A stretch of 64,000 bases of DNA from Siphonodentalium dalli (GCA_032622095.1 CP136064.1:250081827-250145826); one strand, 5' to 3'; positions 46,601-55,279 are shown, counted from the stretch's first letter. Notes: generated by a model not told the origin, from the sequence alone. Program-made: numbers and translations.

Positions 46601-49600
46601 AACAGCATAAAAATTCTTGAAATTTCGCTTCAGTTATCAGAATCGATTAATTGCCAAAAATAATGCTAGCCACTCAACTCTGTGTGCGCAGCCAGACGTT
46701 TTGTCGCTTTCCGCGGTTTCCGCGACTGGCGGATTTCATATTCCCCGCCCCGTTGCGAGTTGGCCCTAACAGTATTCCATAGTACCGATAGTATGTCGGT
46801 CGGCATTCATCAAATATTTGCCAGGCCGCCAAATATTTGAGATGGTGAAAAATAACATATTTCAAAACTCGAAATCTGATACCTTTTGATGGCTGGATTC
46901 CTCGACTCAGATCTAACATTTTTACCTTAGGAAAATGTTCTGAACATTCTCACTAATGAATATGATTTCATCTGCACTGTATTATCCTTTCCCCTCCAAA
47001 TGATTAACAGGCCATTCCAATACTCACTTTTATAACTGCATGTGGACAAATCCATTTAGTTTTGAAAGTGTTAAAATTCAATCTGTTCGATATTAGTTTT
47101 TTAAGTTTCCGAGATTAGTTATTGGGATTAGTTATTGGGATGTTATTGGGATTAGTTATTGGGATTAGTTATTGGGATTAGTTATTGGGATATCTCAATC
47201 GTCTGATAGCATGTTGATATCTTTTGAAAATAATGGAAAAAAAACTAATGTTGAAATTGTCAAGCGTAATATATTGCCGCCATTTTCGTGCAAATTGTGA
47301 CGTTTTGTTCCCGACCCTGTATACATATCATCATCATTTAATGTCCGAACGAGTCAAACCGACTCTTAGTTCCAGTAATTACATATACGATATTTACATT
47401 TATAGTCGTCACAAACATTAGTCTTACATTTCATTAATATTTCCATGTTCAATTTTAAAACATTTCTCTGGGTTATCGCGCTGTATTGTCTTTAACTGTG
47501 ATCTCAGTTCGCACAGTTGATCTGAGTTCGTACAGTACATATGTATACATGTAGTTCTCATGCATTTAACTCACGCTTCCGTTTCTTCGCTTCCTCCTCC
47601 TTATACTCGGCCCTGTCTTGCGACTTGATCATCATGAACTCCTTGAGTTTGTTGTCATGGTGAATTATTCTTTGGAGTTCCTTCATATCAGCATCGTGCT
47701 GAGCCTTATCTTTCTCTCCCCGCTCTCTCAGTGCCAACATCTTCGTCTGGGCTTCGTCTCTGCAACGCGAATAAGGGAAGCCAAATTCACTTTTAATAAT
47801 AATATGCGTTTAAGCGCAATTATGTGTGCTTATAAGCACGATTCTTTGCACGTAAGCATAACTGTTTTGGCTTAAGCACGAACAGTTGCCCTTAAGCACA
47901 AATATTTGTGCTTAAGCAAATATTTGTGCTTAAGCAAATATTTGTGCTTAAGCTCAGATATTTGTGCTTAAGTTTCAAATATTTGTGCTTAACCTCAAAT
48001 ATGTTCATTTCATTCCCCATCAATATAGATCTTCCCTCATAAATAAAATATAGGCTTCCCCATGTTTGAACTTCCATGTCCGATGATAGTTTGCTAATGT
48101 GTGGTTTGATATCAACAGGGTGTAAAAGGTAATGTTTTTAATTTCCTTATTTGCACTTAAAGGCGTACTGTGCGCCATTTTCACTAAATTCCCGGTGATA
48201 ACAAATATCTAATATCGATAATATATACACAACTAAGTAATTTGAGTCGATGATGTATTCTGTAAACGTTCAGGTTAATAGGTTATCTTAAAATCAAAGT
48301 TAATATTTACATTTAATTTATGGCTGGAGTCATAAATTAAATTACGAATTTCCGTATACAAGACGTAATCAAAATAATTCACGGATAGTGGATTGGGCAA
48401 AACGTGGCACACATGCTCGTGTACAAAAATTATGTTGATACTGGGCGTAAACTCAAGCCACTCATTGTCTAGTGACTGTGCAATGACTTAATGAGTATGC
48501 ATATAATATAACATTTATTTGATATATTTGCTTGAAAACTGTCCAAAAATTACTCGACAACGACAATTGGTATTTTCGCATTCCGGCATTCTGCCACCCG
48601 TAACATTACTTCGTAATCAACAGACTTTCAAATAATGGAAATCTGGTTACCTTATTCTACAACTCAGAGAGAAAAAGAAACCAACAACAATATTTGGGTA
48701 CATTATCCCTTTAAAGCAAATAATTGTGATAAAGCATAAATAGCTTATATCTACTTATGCACAAATAATTGACTTAAGTGAAAATAATTGTGCTTAAGCA
48801 CAAAGCTCAAATAATTATTAAATTTGAATTTGGCCTCCCATAGTTTTCGGTACCAAACAATCATAGCACTATAATTTTAAAGGGGCATAAGGCCTTCGTG
48901 GTGGGTAAAAGATGAATAAAATATAAAAGTATACGAAGAACATGGAGAAATAGATAAACTTCTAATATTCAATGTTGATAGTTCTCCAATAAGGAATATT
49001 TCGAGTGTAAACAAAACTGTTACAGTGATTTGTCAGAAAACATCGCTAAACGTGTAGTATGTTCAAATATTGTAGTTCAAATACGATTTTCAGAATATTT
49101 TTTAAAGCGTTGACCTTTACCAAAGTAACGTCAAGTTGTTAAACATTACGCTTTGGTATCTTCTTGAACTAACTAGACTAGTATCGGTAATTCCAATGTA
49201 ACAATAATGTTTACATAACAGTTGTCTTGACATGCGACATATCATTTAGCATAGATATTAATAATATAAATAAGAACAAAGTCAATCTATTTTTGCATGC
49301 ACTTGTTGATGATAGTTGTTGTGGGTCCTTTAGTCCCTTTAACCCTTTCAGTGCCAGGTCCGATTTTTGTATCAAACCATATACCCTGTGCCAATGCATT
49401 ATCTTATATATGCGAGTCGACCATAGGTCTCCTCGCATATATAAGAGAATGCATTGGCCTAACAATTTTTCATCATTTGTTATTATTTTTTACAATTTTA
49501 ATAATTTTTTCTTATATTCTTTAACAGACTTATTTTGTAGGTTTAGTGCCAGGGAATCTTACGTTTTTGCATGGGCATCAAAATTATTACTATGAATACT

Positions 49601-52600
49601 TGGTGATAGTTTTGAGTTATAACATGCCCCTAAGGTTTTATCTAGTTTGTTTTTAAATTTGCTATAGCATGCTTAAGCATACCCAAACAAAATTCAACCA
49701 AAACAAAATCTAAAAAAAAATTAAAAAAATTTGATTGTTTAGGGCCGATTTTACAGACCGTAGATTAGGGCCGATGAGATCGGCCCCTGGCACTGAAAGG
49801 GTTAAGGTTTGAAAGGAGGTGCACCAAATCCCAACGGTAGCTGCCACGTATAAAATTTACACGCAAATTGTTTGTGTACGTGCTCATTTAAATTTACGGG
49901 ACCAACACAGTAAGGTCCAAAGTCATTTTGTATCATATAATGTAACGTATGTATATATATCTAATAATGTCGACTCGCACAAAATATTCGGAATCGACCA
50001 ACCTTTCTTCGTACGCCGTTGAAGACTCTTGTATAAGGATGCCCATCTCTTGTTTCAAACTTTGCAATTCTCCTTTCAGTCTTTTATATAACCCATCAAA
50101 CACAGCCTTCTCTTGGCGCAAATGATCGATCTCCTGGCGTAACCTGGCGTTTATTGCCAGCTGGTTGTTGAATTTAACCATCGACTGTACGCATGAAAGA
50201 AGTGAATTAACAGTAAACAATAAGGATTCGTTCACACATTGGAAAATTTTGCTGGCAACTATTCATGAAAGTTGTCTCATAATTATGGCTATCTAATTTA
50301 CAGATTGAGTGTGACATTGGGAATTACATCTATGGTGCTCTTTGGGCTGTTGTATATATCTGCATTTAGAGTGGTGCAAATTATCAAATATTTCACTTTG
50401 AATTTTAAATTTGGGTAAATGTACAGCTGCTTGTATTAATTCATTCCGTTGTCCACACTGGGAGGGGGTGCAACGGAGCGCGTTGCAAGCCACTGTAGGT
50501 AAATATGAGTTATAAGGCCACACTTGTAATACCAGAGCTGTTTAATGCTCGATTAGTAAACGATGGGTTATTATAATGTCGTTCAAATACCATAGAATAC
50601 AGGATTGTATCATCCAATTGTCCCCAGAAACAAATTACCCGAACAATTTTCGGCATGGTCGTAGCCTGGGACCATGCATGTTCGCGATCTAGTATGCTTG
50701 GACGATTTTATACCTGTTTAAACATATCGACCGGCATGCGGCATATATACGGTATAAAGAAAATGGTAAATTTGCATGAGTTATATTTAAGGGAAAGCTT
50801 GAATGTCATATAATCAAGATGCATTGGGAAACTACTGAGTTAGGATGAGAATGATGTAGATTCTGAGATTTCTCTTTCTATTAGATTAATACGTACTTTG
50901 TTGAGTCTGTTCTCCATCACTCTCACTCGTTTATGAATGTCTCTCTTAGAACTGGCGTCGTCTTTGCCGCCGCTCAGTTTTCTCTGGTGGTTGATTTTCT
51001 TCTCAACATTTTTGATCTACAAATAAAATGAGTATTGTCCACACTGTTCTCAGTTCGTATGGTATTTATTACATTATAGTTTACATGACATCGACTGTCG
51101 ATCCCTTTGCTACAGTTTTAGGCCGCTCAGTTGATGACGATTATAAATGAAAATGTTGGCGATTTCGCTGACGACTGAGAAGATGACGATGCTGACGACC
51201 ATAATGACCGCGACGACAACAACGACGATGGCCATAATTATACTGTTGACGACAAGGACGGCCATGATAGCAACGATGATCATAATAATTATGAGGAGGA
51301 TAACAAGTACGATGACGACGACGATGATGATGCCTTAAAGGCCAATTATTTTTCGATTCACCGATTATTTTTTTATAGTGCCTTGATATACCGTTTTAAT
51401 GACATTTAATGGCATAAAATATGATTAAATTACTATAATTCATCACCATGTGGAACGACTGTGTCTCAGAAGGCGCCCATAGAGTAATAGAAAAGAGCTG
51501 AAATCATAAAATCATTTCCCCCGTTGTGACTCCCAAAATGCAACATAATTCAAATTACAGTCTATTTTTCAATGGAAGGGGAATTATTCTATATCTAAAT
51601 ATATAGAGTTATTCCCCTTTCATTGAAAATAATATATTTTGTGCAGAAACTTTAGCACAGAACAGATATCTTTGTCTCAACAAAAAAACATGTTCACAGT
51701 TTATTACATCGAATAAGTAGAAAATACAATGTTTTGGAGCTTCCTCTTTCAAATTTTATACAATATGGCATATATTTTATATAATGTGATCTGGGGGGTT
51801 CAAAATTTAAGTGGGCCTTTAATCTTGATCTTAATTATTAAACTTTCAATTGTTTGGTATATTGGACGATACGTGCCGTCAAGCGTTCGATAATGCCATG
51901 TTGAAATGTTGCCGCCGTTATTGCACCAATGCAGTAGAATGGAGATGTCCGTGGCCATGGTCTCATTAATGTGATACATCACATATAATATACATTATTA
52001 GTCCTCCTTTAACTCATATGAGATCAAAGGCGCCTATCTCATGACAATCCTCTGGTCGAGTGAGACATTATCCTACATATCTTCTAAGCTGATAATAAAC
52101 GCTCTTTATTGCTCATATCCCCCCCCCCCTTTATGTCGTCTGAGGTCAATGGCATCTTATTAAGCCCCGGTTCCATATCCCCGATTTCCCACCCCGAATG
52201 TTCCCGAATGACTCCCGAATAATAATTTTGCAAAAATCGTGGAGTAAGTTCGGGACGAGTCGGGACAGTGAAGTTTTACCCCCGAACATGATCGGGGATA
52301 TCGGTGCTATCGGGGTCGATTCGGGACAATTCTGGACTCGCTCCCGACAGTTTTGAAATGTTCAAAACTATCGGGATCCAAGCCGAATCGCTCCCGATTT
52401 GTAAATCATCGGGAGAAATTCGGGAGCAATTCGGCACCTATTCGGGTGGATATTCTGGAGTAGTCGGCAGTATTCGGTAGGTTATTCCCGAATTCGCCAT
52501 GTGTGGCTGCTTTTATACTGAGATCCGGTGTATCTGCAAAATTCGGCATCGATTCGGGACGTTCGGCAGCAATTGAATACCAATTCGGTATCTATTCGGC

Positions 52601-55279
52601 ATCAATTCGGTACCAGTTCGGCATTGGTTCGGGGTATTCGGCAACAATTCGGTGTAAGTCGGTAGTAATCTGGGCAATTTGGCAGCCACTCGCACGAAAT
52701 TTCGGTATCAGTTCGGGATAATTCTTGATCATTCGGGAAGATATTCGGAAGCATTCTGGACTACTCGGCAATGTTCGGGACGATTAAATTTTGTCATAAT
52801 TCGGCATCAGTTCGGCGGCTTTTTGTAATAAAACTCGTCCAGAATTCTCTTGAATACTACCGATTTGGTCTGGTCCCAAATTTGTGCCGAATATACTAAT
52901 TCGGGACAAAAAATCGGGAATATGGAACCGGGGCTTTAACATGGCAAGAAAGATCAAGAGAAAAATGCATAGTATAGATGATGATATAGATGATATGTGG
53001 GACTCAAATTGATTATGACTGTCTGTACCTCGTTGTCTAGTTGAGATATTTTGTTCTTCTCTTCATTTATCAACTTGTTGTATTCGTCTTTTGCTGTCAG
53101 CTGAATGTGTAGATTCTCGGTGTTAGCGATATCTTTCAATTCGTTCTTTTCGCTCTGTGCAAGCTTCAAGACTGTTTTCATGTCGACATTCTCATTCTGT
53201 AGATTCGAGATCTCAACTCTGAAAAGAGGAGTTTCTCTTACTAATTATAGAAATTAGGGCACCATCAAATTATTACATGTATAACTGTGTACTTGTAAAT
53301 TGTATTTATATATATATTATACTCCCAGCCAATGCACAACGGTATCAAATACTCACCACTGTCCCGTGCGGATGGACCAAATAAATAATAATAAAATTTG
53401 TTATCCATATGGGGAAAGGGGGCTAAATATGCAATTCATTAAGGGTGCATTTACACTGATATAGAACTGTATACAGATCTGTATGAAGTCACGTGTCGCG
53501 CATTACTGTGATCACAATATGAGTACTAATAGTGAACGCGCGCTGATCAGTACTCTGGTAATTGACAATTCACTACGAGTCGTTTCAGATTAGGCCAGAC
53601 ATAAAAATGTATCAACTATCAGCAGACAACAGAGATTTGGTATGTGCCGCATGTATTTAAAGTGTATCCTTATACCACTTGATAATGGTTCGAAGAAAGA
53701 ATGAAAATCGCATAGGAATGCACAACAAACAACCGTGTGCACAAATAAAGAGGCTGGAGAGCACCCATATAGCTTTAGATGGCGATTCCACCAATATTTA
53801 GGATTTCAGGTGATCATCTATATATCTATATGTCTCCTGTTTGACACCATCTAGGCGATGGCAATTTTGGATCTGTGTGGAATGGGTATCCACCCTACAA
53901 CACCCTTTATTTGACCAAATGTAGTAAAAATTCCAACTGATGACAATTCCAATGGCAATGTTGTCCCAATGTAGGACAATATTTTTTTTTTAATTAACTA
54001 GCAGTTTTTGACTGGCCACGGGGAGGGACCAGGAAACAATCTTTCCAAGTGTTGGAAATTTCCAACCTGACACCCGCCCCCATAAGGTTGGAAAACTTCC
54101 AGCTGATGGCCATTCCAGCCCAAAAAAAATATAAAAAGTAGGAAATTATGCAAATATTGGTCCGAAAACAATACCCCCCCCCCCCCCAATATAATGTTTG
54201 AAAATCAAACTACAAGATCATTTTCAACCTATTGTTGGTTTGGAAATTACAACTAATGTTGTGTCAGGTATGAAATTTCCAACTGTTGAAAATTTTGACC
54301 AAAGTTGCCACGTCCCTGTCCGTGTTCAATATTCGAAATACACGGGTTGTAATGACAACGAACGCTAAAACACATTCGCCAAGCCCGAGCAACAATTAAT
54401 CAAAACAGATTTGCCTGGCACAATGCTTCGGCGTTGACCGTGACGTATAGCGGACATGATTTTTGCTCACACGAACTAATACCGTTTTCTTTCTGTGTGC
54501 ATTTCTATATCAACCCGTTTACACTAGTCTGCGTGTAGATCTGTGTACAGTTCTATAGCAATGTAAATGCACCCTAAGTTGGGAATCCGGTCTCATGTTG
54601 GGTGTGTGGAAAATTGATATTCCCTTTAGATGGACACATTTTGAACAGTTTTAATGTTTTATCTTCGTGGTTTGATCTATACGGTGTAGGGATGAAACCT
54701 ACACCTACACACAGGTCCCCAGAACAAAAATTTACCCCACCCCCAATAATACTTAATCATAGGATTAAGTATTATTGGGGGTGGGGTCAAATTTTTTTTC
54801 TGGGGACCTGTGCACCTACACCACTGACTCTAGTTCATACAGTACACACATCGCGTGACGTGATATTACACATCAAATTTACACCCATACGTTTCTTATG
54901 GTATAACCATACACACCCATCGAGCGGATCACTGAACACATTGTGCATTCAACTGCCAAACATTACGCTCAGTTCAGCCAGTTTAATATGCATGACGTCA
55001 AAAATATTTGTGATATGTGGACATGCATAATCTGACTGAGCCAATTATGTTCCGCATTATGCCGATCCACTCATCATATAGCCTATTATTACATGGAAGA
55101 TTGGAAATGGATACGAACTGTTGTTTTCTTATGACGTTGAACGTTTCTTCTGCGTATGTTCCTCGGTTGGCCTCCATTACCCGCAACTTTCTCTGCAGTT
55201 TTGCCAGCTCCATTTCTTGGGCCGCATCTTCTGCAACATCGTCCCCGCAGTCGGATCGTCTGCTCTGTGCTCGCGGCAT
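34151..55279 (-). CDS. ODAD1: Outer dynein arm docking complex subunit (ODAD1/CCDC114-CCDC63 family), 9 exons, complete
   Basis: This axonemal coiled-coil protein anchors outer dynein arms to doublet microtubules of motile cilia and flagella. Nine minus-strand exons with GT/AG borders and compatible phases (55119-55279, 53029-53218, 50897-51016, 50003-50184, 47575-47759, 46238-46527, 39665-39916, 36101-36216, 34151-34304) total 1650 nt, giving 549 residues. Recognisable family blocks: LAKLQRKLRVMEANRGTYAE (exon 1), KRVRVMENRLNK (exon 3), AYEERDEAQTKM across the exon 4/5 joint, NFAMYNYVNELNDEVE (exon 6), GLIEQKTMELLQMQ (exon 7), RPMTREELR (exon 9). The length is near that recalled for human CCDC63 (~563) and shorter than CCDC114 (~670), which has a long Ser/Thr-rich tail missing here. 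Which vertebrate paralogue is closer was not resolved; an invertebrate gene may be ancestral to both. Start: ATG at 55279 has A at -3; an in-frame ATG 39 nt upstream (55318) is the alternative. Introns are packed with MITEs. Confidence 0.93.
34369..34868. mobile_element. Fold-back element (~140-bp arms) next to the ODAD1 last exon
   Basis: CATGCCATGAATCTTTACTC, CAAAACCTGGGAATGTTTTG and ATAATGCGGGGAATATATTT on the left are found reversed on the right (to 34868). Occupies intron 8, about 65 bp from exon 9. Confidence 0.85.
35000..35230. repeat. Dispersed repeat (GGTCAATAGCAGC type)
   Basis: CATGACACTCTCCGGGTAAA, CTGATAAAAAAAAAGGCTCT, TTATTGC and TTGAGGTCAATAGCAGC resemble 52015-52160. Confidence 0.5.
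35691..36090. mobile_element. MITE family B, third copy, against ODAD1 exon 8 donor
   Basis: Perfect TTAA on both sides, inverted relative to the other two copies. Hairpins at 35844-35912 and 35992-36060. The right TTAA (36087-36090) lies 9 bp from the GT of the exon 8 donor (36100-36099). Confidence 0.92.
36101..36216 (-). CDS. ODAD1: ODAD1 exon 8
   Basis: 116 nt after TATCTTTTCAG. It encodes a Lys/Gln/Pro-rich linker (KVKGQQKHEGK, then PAPATPQQAKQKQQ, then YVLAPGT); donor GTGAGT. The linker is poorly conserved in the family, so the exon rests on phase match, splice sites and its joint with exon 9 (PGTNDEED). A piggyBac-like MITE ends 10 bp beyond the donor. Confidence 0.85.
36230..37095. 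other. Intron 7 sequence without a supported exon
   Basis: A 76-residue plus frame (36541-36771) has no recognised domain; otherwise unassigned. Confidence 0.4.
37268..37768. mobile_element. TTAA MITE family A, full copy
   Basis: TTAA at both ends; GGCACGGTTGGCCTTAGTTG left and CGCCAAGGCCAACCGTACC right. Interior: TGTTACAGAAGACAGCACAG, AACGCTCTTTATGTTTACCA, CAATAACATACTGTTTATGC. 501 bp including borders. Confidence 0.88.
37928..39370. mobile_element. VNTR element copy 3 (about eight ~158-bp units in ODAD1 intron 7)
   Basis: Head AGCTCAACTTACTTTGTAAG, GCTATTGCCATGGGTTGGCG and TCCGTCGTCCGTGTGTCC. ACATGTAGATGGGA recurs near 38070, 38226, 38391, 38549, 38708, 38858, 39020 and 39177 (some with changes), so spacing is about 150-165. 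Unit ends alternate between GGATTTCAAAATTAAATCCA and GGATTTTACTCTTTGCATGA, then finish B, B', end as in the 17-kb copy. Tail TTGAGCTACAGTGTCATTGA. Confidence 0.92.
39400..39545. repeat. Family N fragment
   Basis: GACTGCTATGGGAGATCTCG, TTTGAAGTTGGTG, ATTATAGTCACCTCGATTAT matches the reverse of 30870-30990. Confidence 0.55.
39665..39916 (-). CDS. ODAD1: ODAD1 exon 7
   Basis: 84 whole codons after TTGATTATAG. It encodes DQSEKYSHDAETAEKRIKEC, then LRVGVDSLFMHINCDNTPIL, ELLGSEEQVTEKNIVQYMGL and IEQKTMELLQMQNYKQMM; donor GTAAGG. It corresponds to the family block with LF, a Cys-Asp pair, LLG and LIE. Confidence 0.94.
40098..40619. mobile_element. TTAA MITE family A, full copy
   Basis: TTAA borders, AGGCAATGGCAGCGTTCGTT left and ACCCACCGCCTCTCGTATCT right; interior order as in 37268-37768. 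Confidence 0.82.
40654..40770. repeat. Degenerate ATC/GTC microsatellite
   Basis: About ten pure ATC triplets, then CGTCGTCATC-type variants. Confidence 0.9.
40800..41660. other. Intron 6 sequence, no exon supported
   Basis: A 74-residue minus frame at 40826-41050 (HIGNELHYLIECECFGEARN) looks like the H-x-C..C-type tail of a LINE polyprotein but is too short to assign. TTGGCCATTTCTGAATTAAT with a reversed GGCCATGTTTCAG nearby is a weak repeat. Confidence 0.4.
41672..42126. mobile_element. Palindromic MITE family G, diverged copy
   Basis: TTAA borders; GGCTTCAGGGGTAAAC, CCACCCATCAAAGCTCAGAG and ATGAAGATGGATAACTCCAA match 27077-27522; right end GATAGAGTACC. Confidence 0.78.
42459..43411. mobile_element. 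TTAA-bounded element with GACGCACGTTTTG ends
   Basis: TTAAGGGGAGACGCACGTTT left and AAACGTGCGTCTGACCCTTA right (last A at 43411). Arms beyond the first 22 bp match only loosely. No transposase in the 950-bp interior. Confidence 0.7.
43430..43520. repeat. Small inverted repeat
   Basis: AAATGTTCAGATAATAAGTT and AACTTATTATCTAAACATTT around CAACAAACGACTATGTG. Confidence 0.75.
43970..44435. repeat. Repeat family O
   Basis: Serial words of AGTTGGAAATTT and TTCCAACCT. Starts with a G6-TT-G14 tract (43991-44012). Relatives at 45355-45640 and, reversed, 53885-54315. Confidence 0.7.
44440..44890. other. No gene seen
   Basis: Mixed sequence with a TA-rich stretch at 44825-44870. No exon recognised. 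Confidence 0.4.
45050..45188 (-). pseudogene. Harbinger (HARBI1-like) transposase N-terminal fragment
   Basis: Frame reads MAAYVVLQLRRDLRRQRLFR, DRNNPLDCMDDEEIRAKYPI, RNG. The R-x-F-R-(D/P)-R-x-N-P-L-(D/E)-x-x-D-D-E-E-(I/V) motif is the N-terminal signature of PIF/Harbinger nucleases. The similarity stops after NG and the catalytic DDE region is missing. A palindrome GTCTTAACTTTAAAGTTAAG, ACC follows at 45221-45243. Confidence 0.72.
45221..45350. repeat. CTTAACTTTAAAGTTAAG palindrome and derived words
   Basis: GGTCTTAACTTTAAAGTTAA, GACC is followed by further TTAAGACC and CTTATGACCATCTTAAGT words. It may be an end of the Harbinger remnant. Confidence 0.6.
45805..45925. repeat. Two tandem ~75-bp units
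   Basis: TATGCAAAACCTTTGGTCTG, ATTCAAGGGG recurs as TATGCAAAACATTGTCTCTG, GTCTGATTCAAGGGG. Confidence 0.75.
46238..46527 (-). CDS. ODAD1: ODAD1 exon 6
   Basis: The largest exon, 290 nt, after CCCTCATTTCAG. It encodes AGDKEIDAELQQITDFEEAF, then KIRQETGVDDYDQIVNEFI, EEENFAMYNYVNELNDEVE and a coiled coil ending MMREME; donor GTAAAC. The best conserved part of the protein. A TTAA-bounded MITE begins at 46549, about 20 bp upstream of the exon. Confidence 0.94.
46549..46930. mobile_element. MITE family G copy against ODAD1 exon 6 acceptor
   Basis: TTAA (46549-46552), AAGGTACACAATCCGATTCG left; right side keeps TTTTGATGGCTGGATTCCTC and GACTCAGATCTAACATTTTT but lacks a clear TTAA. Left end is about 20 bp from exon 6. 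Confidence 0.75.
47112..47194. repeat. Minisatellite, 13-bp unit GGGATTAGTTATT
   Basis: Six or so units including one shortened (GGGATGTTATT). Confidence 0.92.
47575..47759 (-). CDS. ODAD1: ODAD1 exon 5
   Basis: 185 nt after CGCGTTGCAG. It encodes RDEAQTKMLALRERGEKDKA, then MKELQRIIHHDNKLKEF and a basic KKRKR stretch; donor GTGAGT, phase 1. A MITE-like element ends 14 bp upstream of the exon and supplies part of the acceptor pyrimidine tract. Confidence 0.93.
47774..48839. mobile_element. TIR element with AAATATTTGTGCTTAAGC array, host to a nested MITE
   Basis: Ends AGGGAAGCCAAATTCACTTT and (right, reversed) TGGGAGGCCAAATTCAAATT. Within the left half (47810-48000) an 18-bp unit AAATATTTGTGCTTAAGC is repeated about six times; more diverged GTGCTTAAGCAC words occur on the right. 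Another TTAA MITE (48157-48714) sits inside. Left end is 14 bp from ODAD1 exon 5. Confidence 0.78.
48157..48714. mobile_element. TTAA MITE family I nested in 47774-48839
   Basis: TTAA at both ends; AGGCGTACTGTGCGCCATTT left, TGGGTACATTATCCCT right. A TTTAATTTATG and CATAAATTAAAT inverted pair lies near 48310-48345. Confidence 0.65.
48884..49130. repeat. Repeat family M copy
   Basis: GGGGCATAAGGCCTTCGTGG, then AGTGATTTGTCAGAAAACAT; related to 30290-30560. Confidence 0.5.
49339..49805. mobile_element. TTAA MITE family B' (CCCTTTCAGTGCCAG ends) with one hairpin
   Basis: TTAA borders; ends CCCTTTCAGTGCCAG and CTGGCACTGAAAGGG. One hairpin copy at 49390-49458, preceded by CCCTGTG; its mirrored partner is absent and replaced by AT-rich sequence. 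TIR differs from family B after CCCTTT. Confidence 0.87.
50003..50184 (-). CDS. ODAD1: ODAD1 exon 4
   Basis: 182 nt after GCGTACAG. It encodes SMVKFNNQLAINARLRQEID through GILIQESSTAYEE. The donor GTTGGT splits an Arg codon that exon 5 completes. Confidence 0.92.
50897..51016 (-). CDS. ODAD1: ODAD1 exon 3
   Basis: 40 whole codons between TTATTTGTAG and GTACGT. It encodes IKNVEKKINHQRKLSGG, then RDIHKRVRVMENRLNK. The R-x-x-E-N-x-L-(D/N)-K block is a family hallmark. Confidence 0.92.
51130..51335. repeat. Imperfect GAY/GAC trinucleotide region
   Basis: GATGACGATGCTGACGACCA and onward to GATGACGACGACGATGATGA. One frame would encode poly-Asp/Asn, but no splice signals support an exon. In intron 2, close to exon 3. 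Confidence 0.85.
51337..51822. mobile_element. TTAA MITE with AAGGCC ends
   Basis: TTAAAGGCCAATTATTTTTC left, AAGTGGGCCTTTAATC right; TTTTCAATGGAAGGGGAATT and its reverse pair around a centre near 51600. Confidence 0.75.
52015..52160. repeat. Dispersed repeat copy
   Basis: TCATATGAGATCAAAGGCGC, AAACGCTCTTTATTGCTCAT, GAGGTCAATGGCATC; related to 35000-35230. The next element has inserted at its right end. Confidence 0.55.
52164..52935. mobile_element. TTAA element with TTCGGGA-array interior
   Basis: TTAA borders (52160-52163, 52936-52939). Ends GCCCCGGTTCCATATCCCCG, ATTT and (right) AAATCGGGAATATGGAACCG, GGGCT. The interior from about 52240 to 52915 is filled with more than twenty variants of (A/G)TTCGG(G/C/T)A, often CATCAATTCGG or CAGTTCGGGA, with only a few reversed CCCGAA words at the left. 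No transposase. Sits in ODAD1 intron 2, about 90 bp from exon 2. Confidence 0.88.
53029..53218 (-). CDS. ODAD1: ODAD1 exon 2
   Basis: 190 nt after CTCTTTTCAG. It encodes VEISNLQNENVDMKTVLKLA, then a coiled coil ending QLDNE, with donor GTACAG. It ends in phase 0. This is the first heptad-rich rod segment. Confidence 0.92.
53443..54574. mobile_element. Harbinger-like element, TAA target duplication
   Basis: TAA (53440-53442 and 54575-54577). Ends GGGTGCATTTACACTGATAT, AGAACTGTA and (right) TACAGTTCTATAGCAATGTA, AATGCACCC. Inside lies an inverted copy of family O. In ODAD1 intron 1. Confidence 0.8.
53885..54315. repeat. Family O, inverted copy nested in the Harbinger-like element
   Basis: CCACGGGGAGGGACCAGGAA, TTCCAACTG words and a C14 run at 54174-54187. 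Confidence 0.7.
54698..54826. repeat. Palindrome with ~58-bp arms
   Basis: CACAGGTCCCCAGAACAAAA, ATTTACCCCACCCCCAATAA, TACTTAATC, then ATAGGATTAAGTATTATTGG and the reverse. In ODAD1 intron 1. Confidence 0.9.
55119..55279 (-). CDS. ODAD1: ODAD1 exon 1 (coding start)
   Basis: Residues 1-53 plus two bases. It starts MPRAQSRRSDCGDD, then an acidic EDAAQEMEL leading into LAKLQRKLRVME, the first coiled coil. Donor at 55118 reads GTTCGT, a weak form. It is preferred because it restores Gln at the joint (KQQVEISNLQ) with exon 2. A GATT tetranucleotide run lies just upstream of the ATG. Confidence 0.9.

Noticed and set aside
23183-49805. Hairpin repeats as a CRISPR-like array
   Set aside because: The repeats are few, dispersed over 26 kb and sit inside TIR elements; spacing is irregular and the genome is eukaryotic.
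51147-51338. Met/Thr-rich or Asp-rich peptide next to ODAD1 exon 3
   Set aside because: It is an imperfect trinucleotide microsatellite; no splice sites and no family match.
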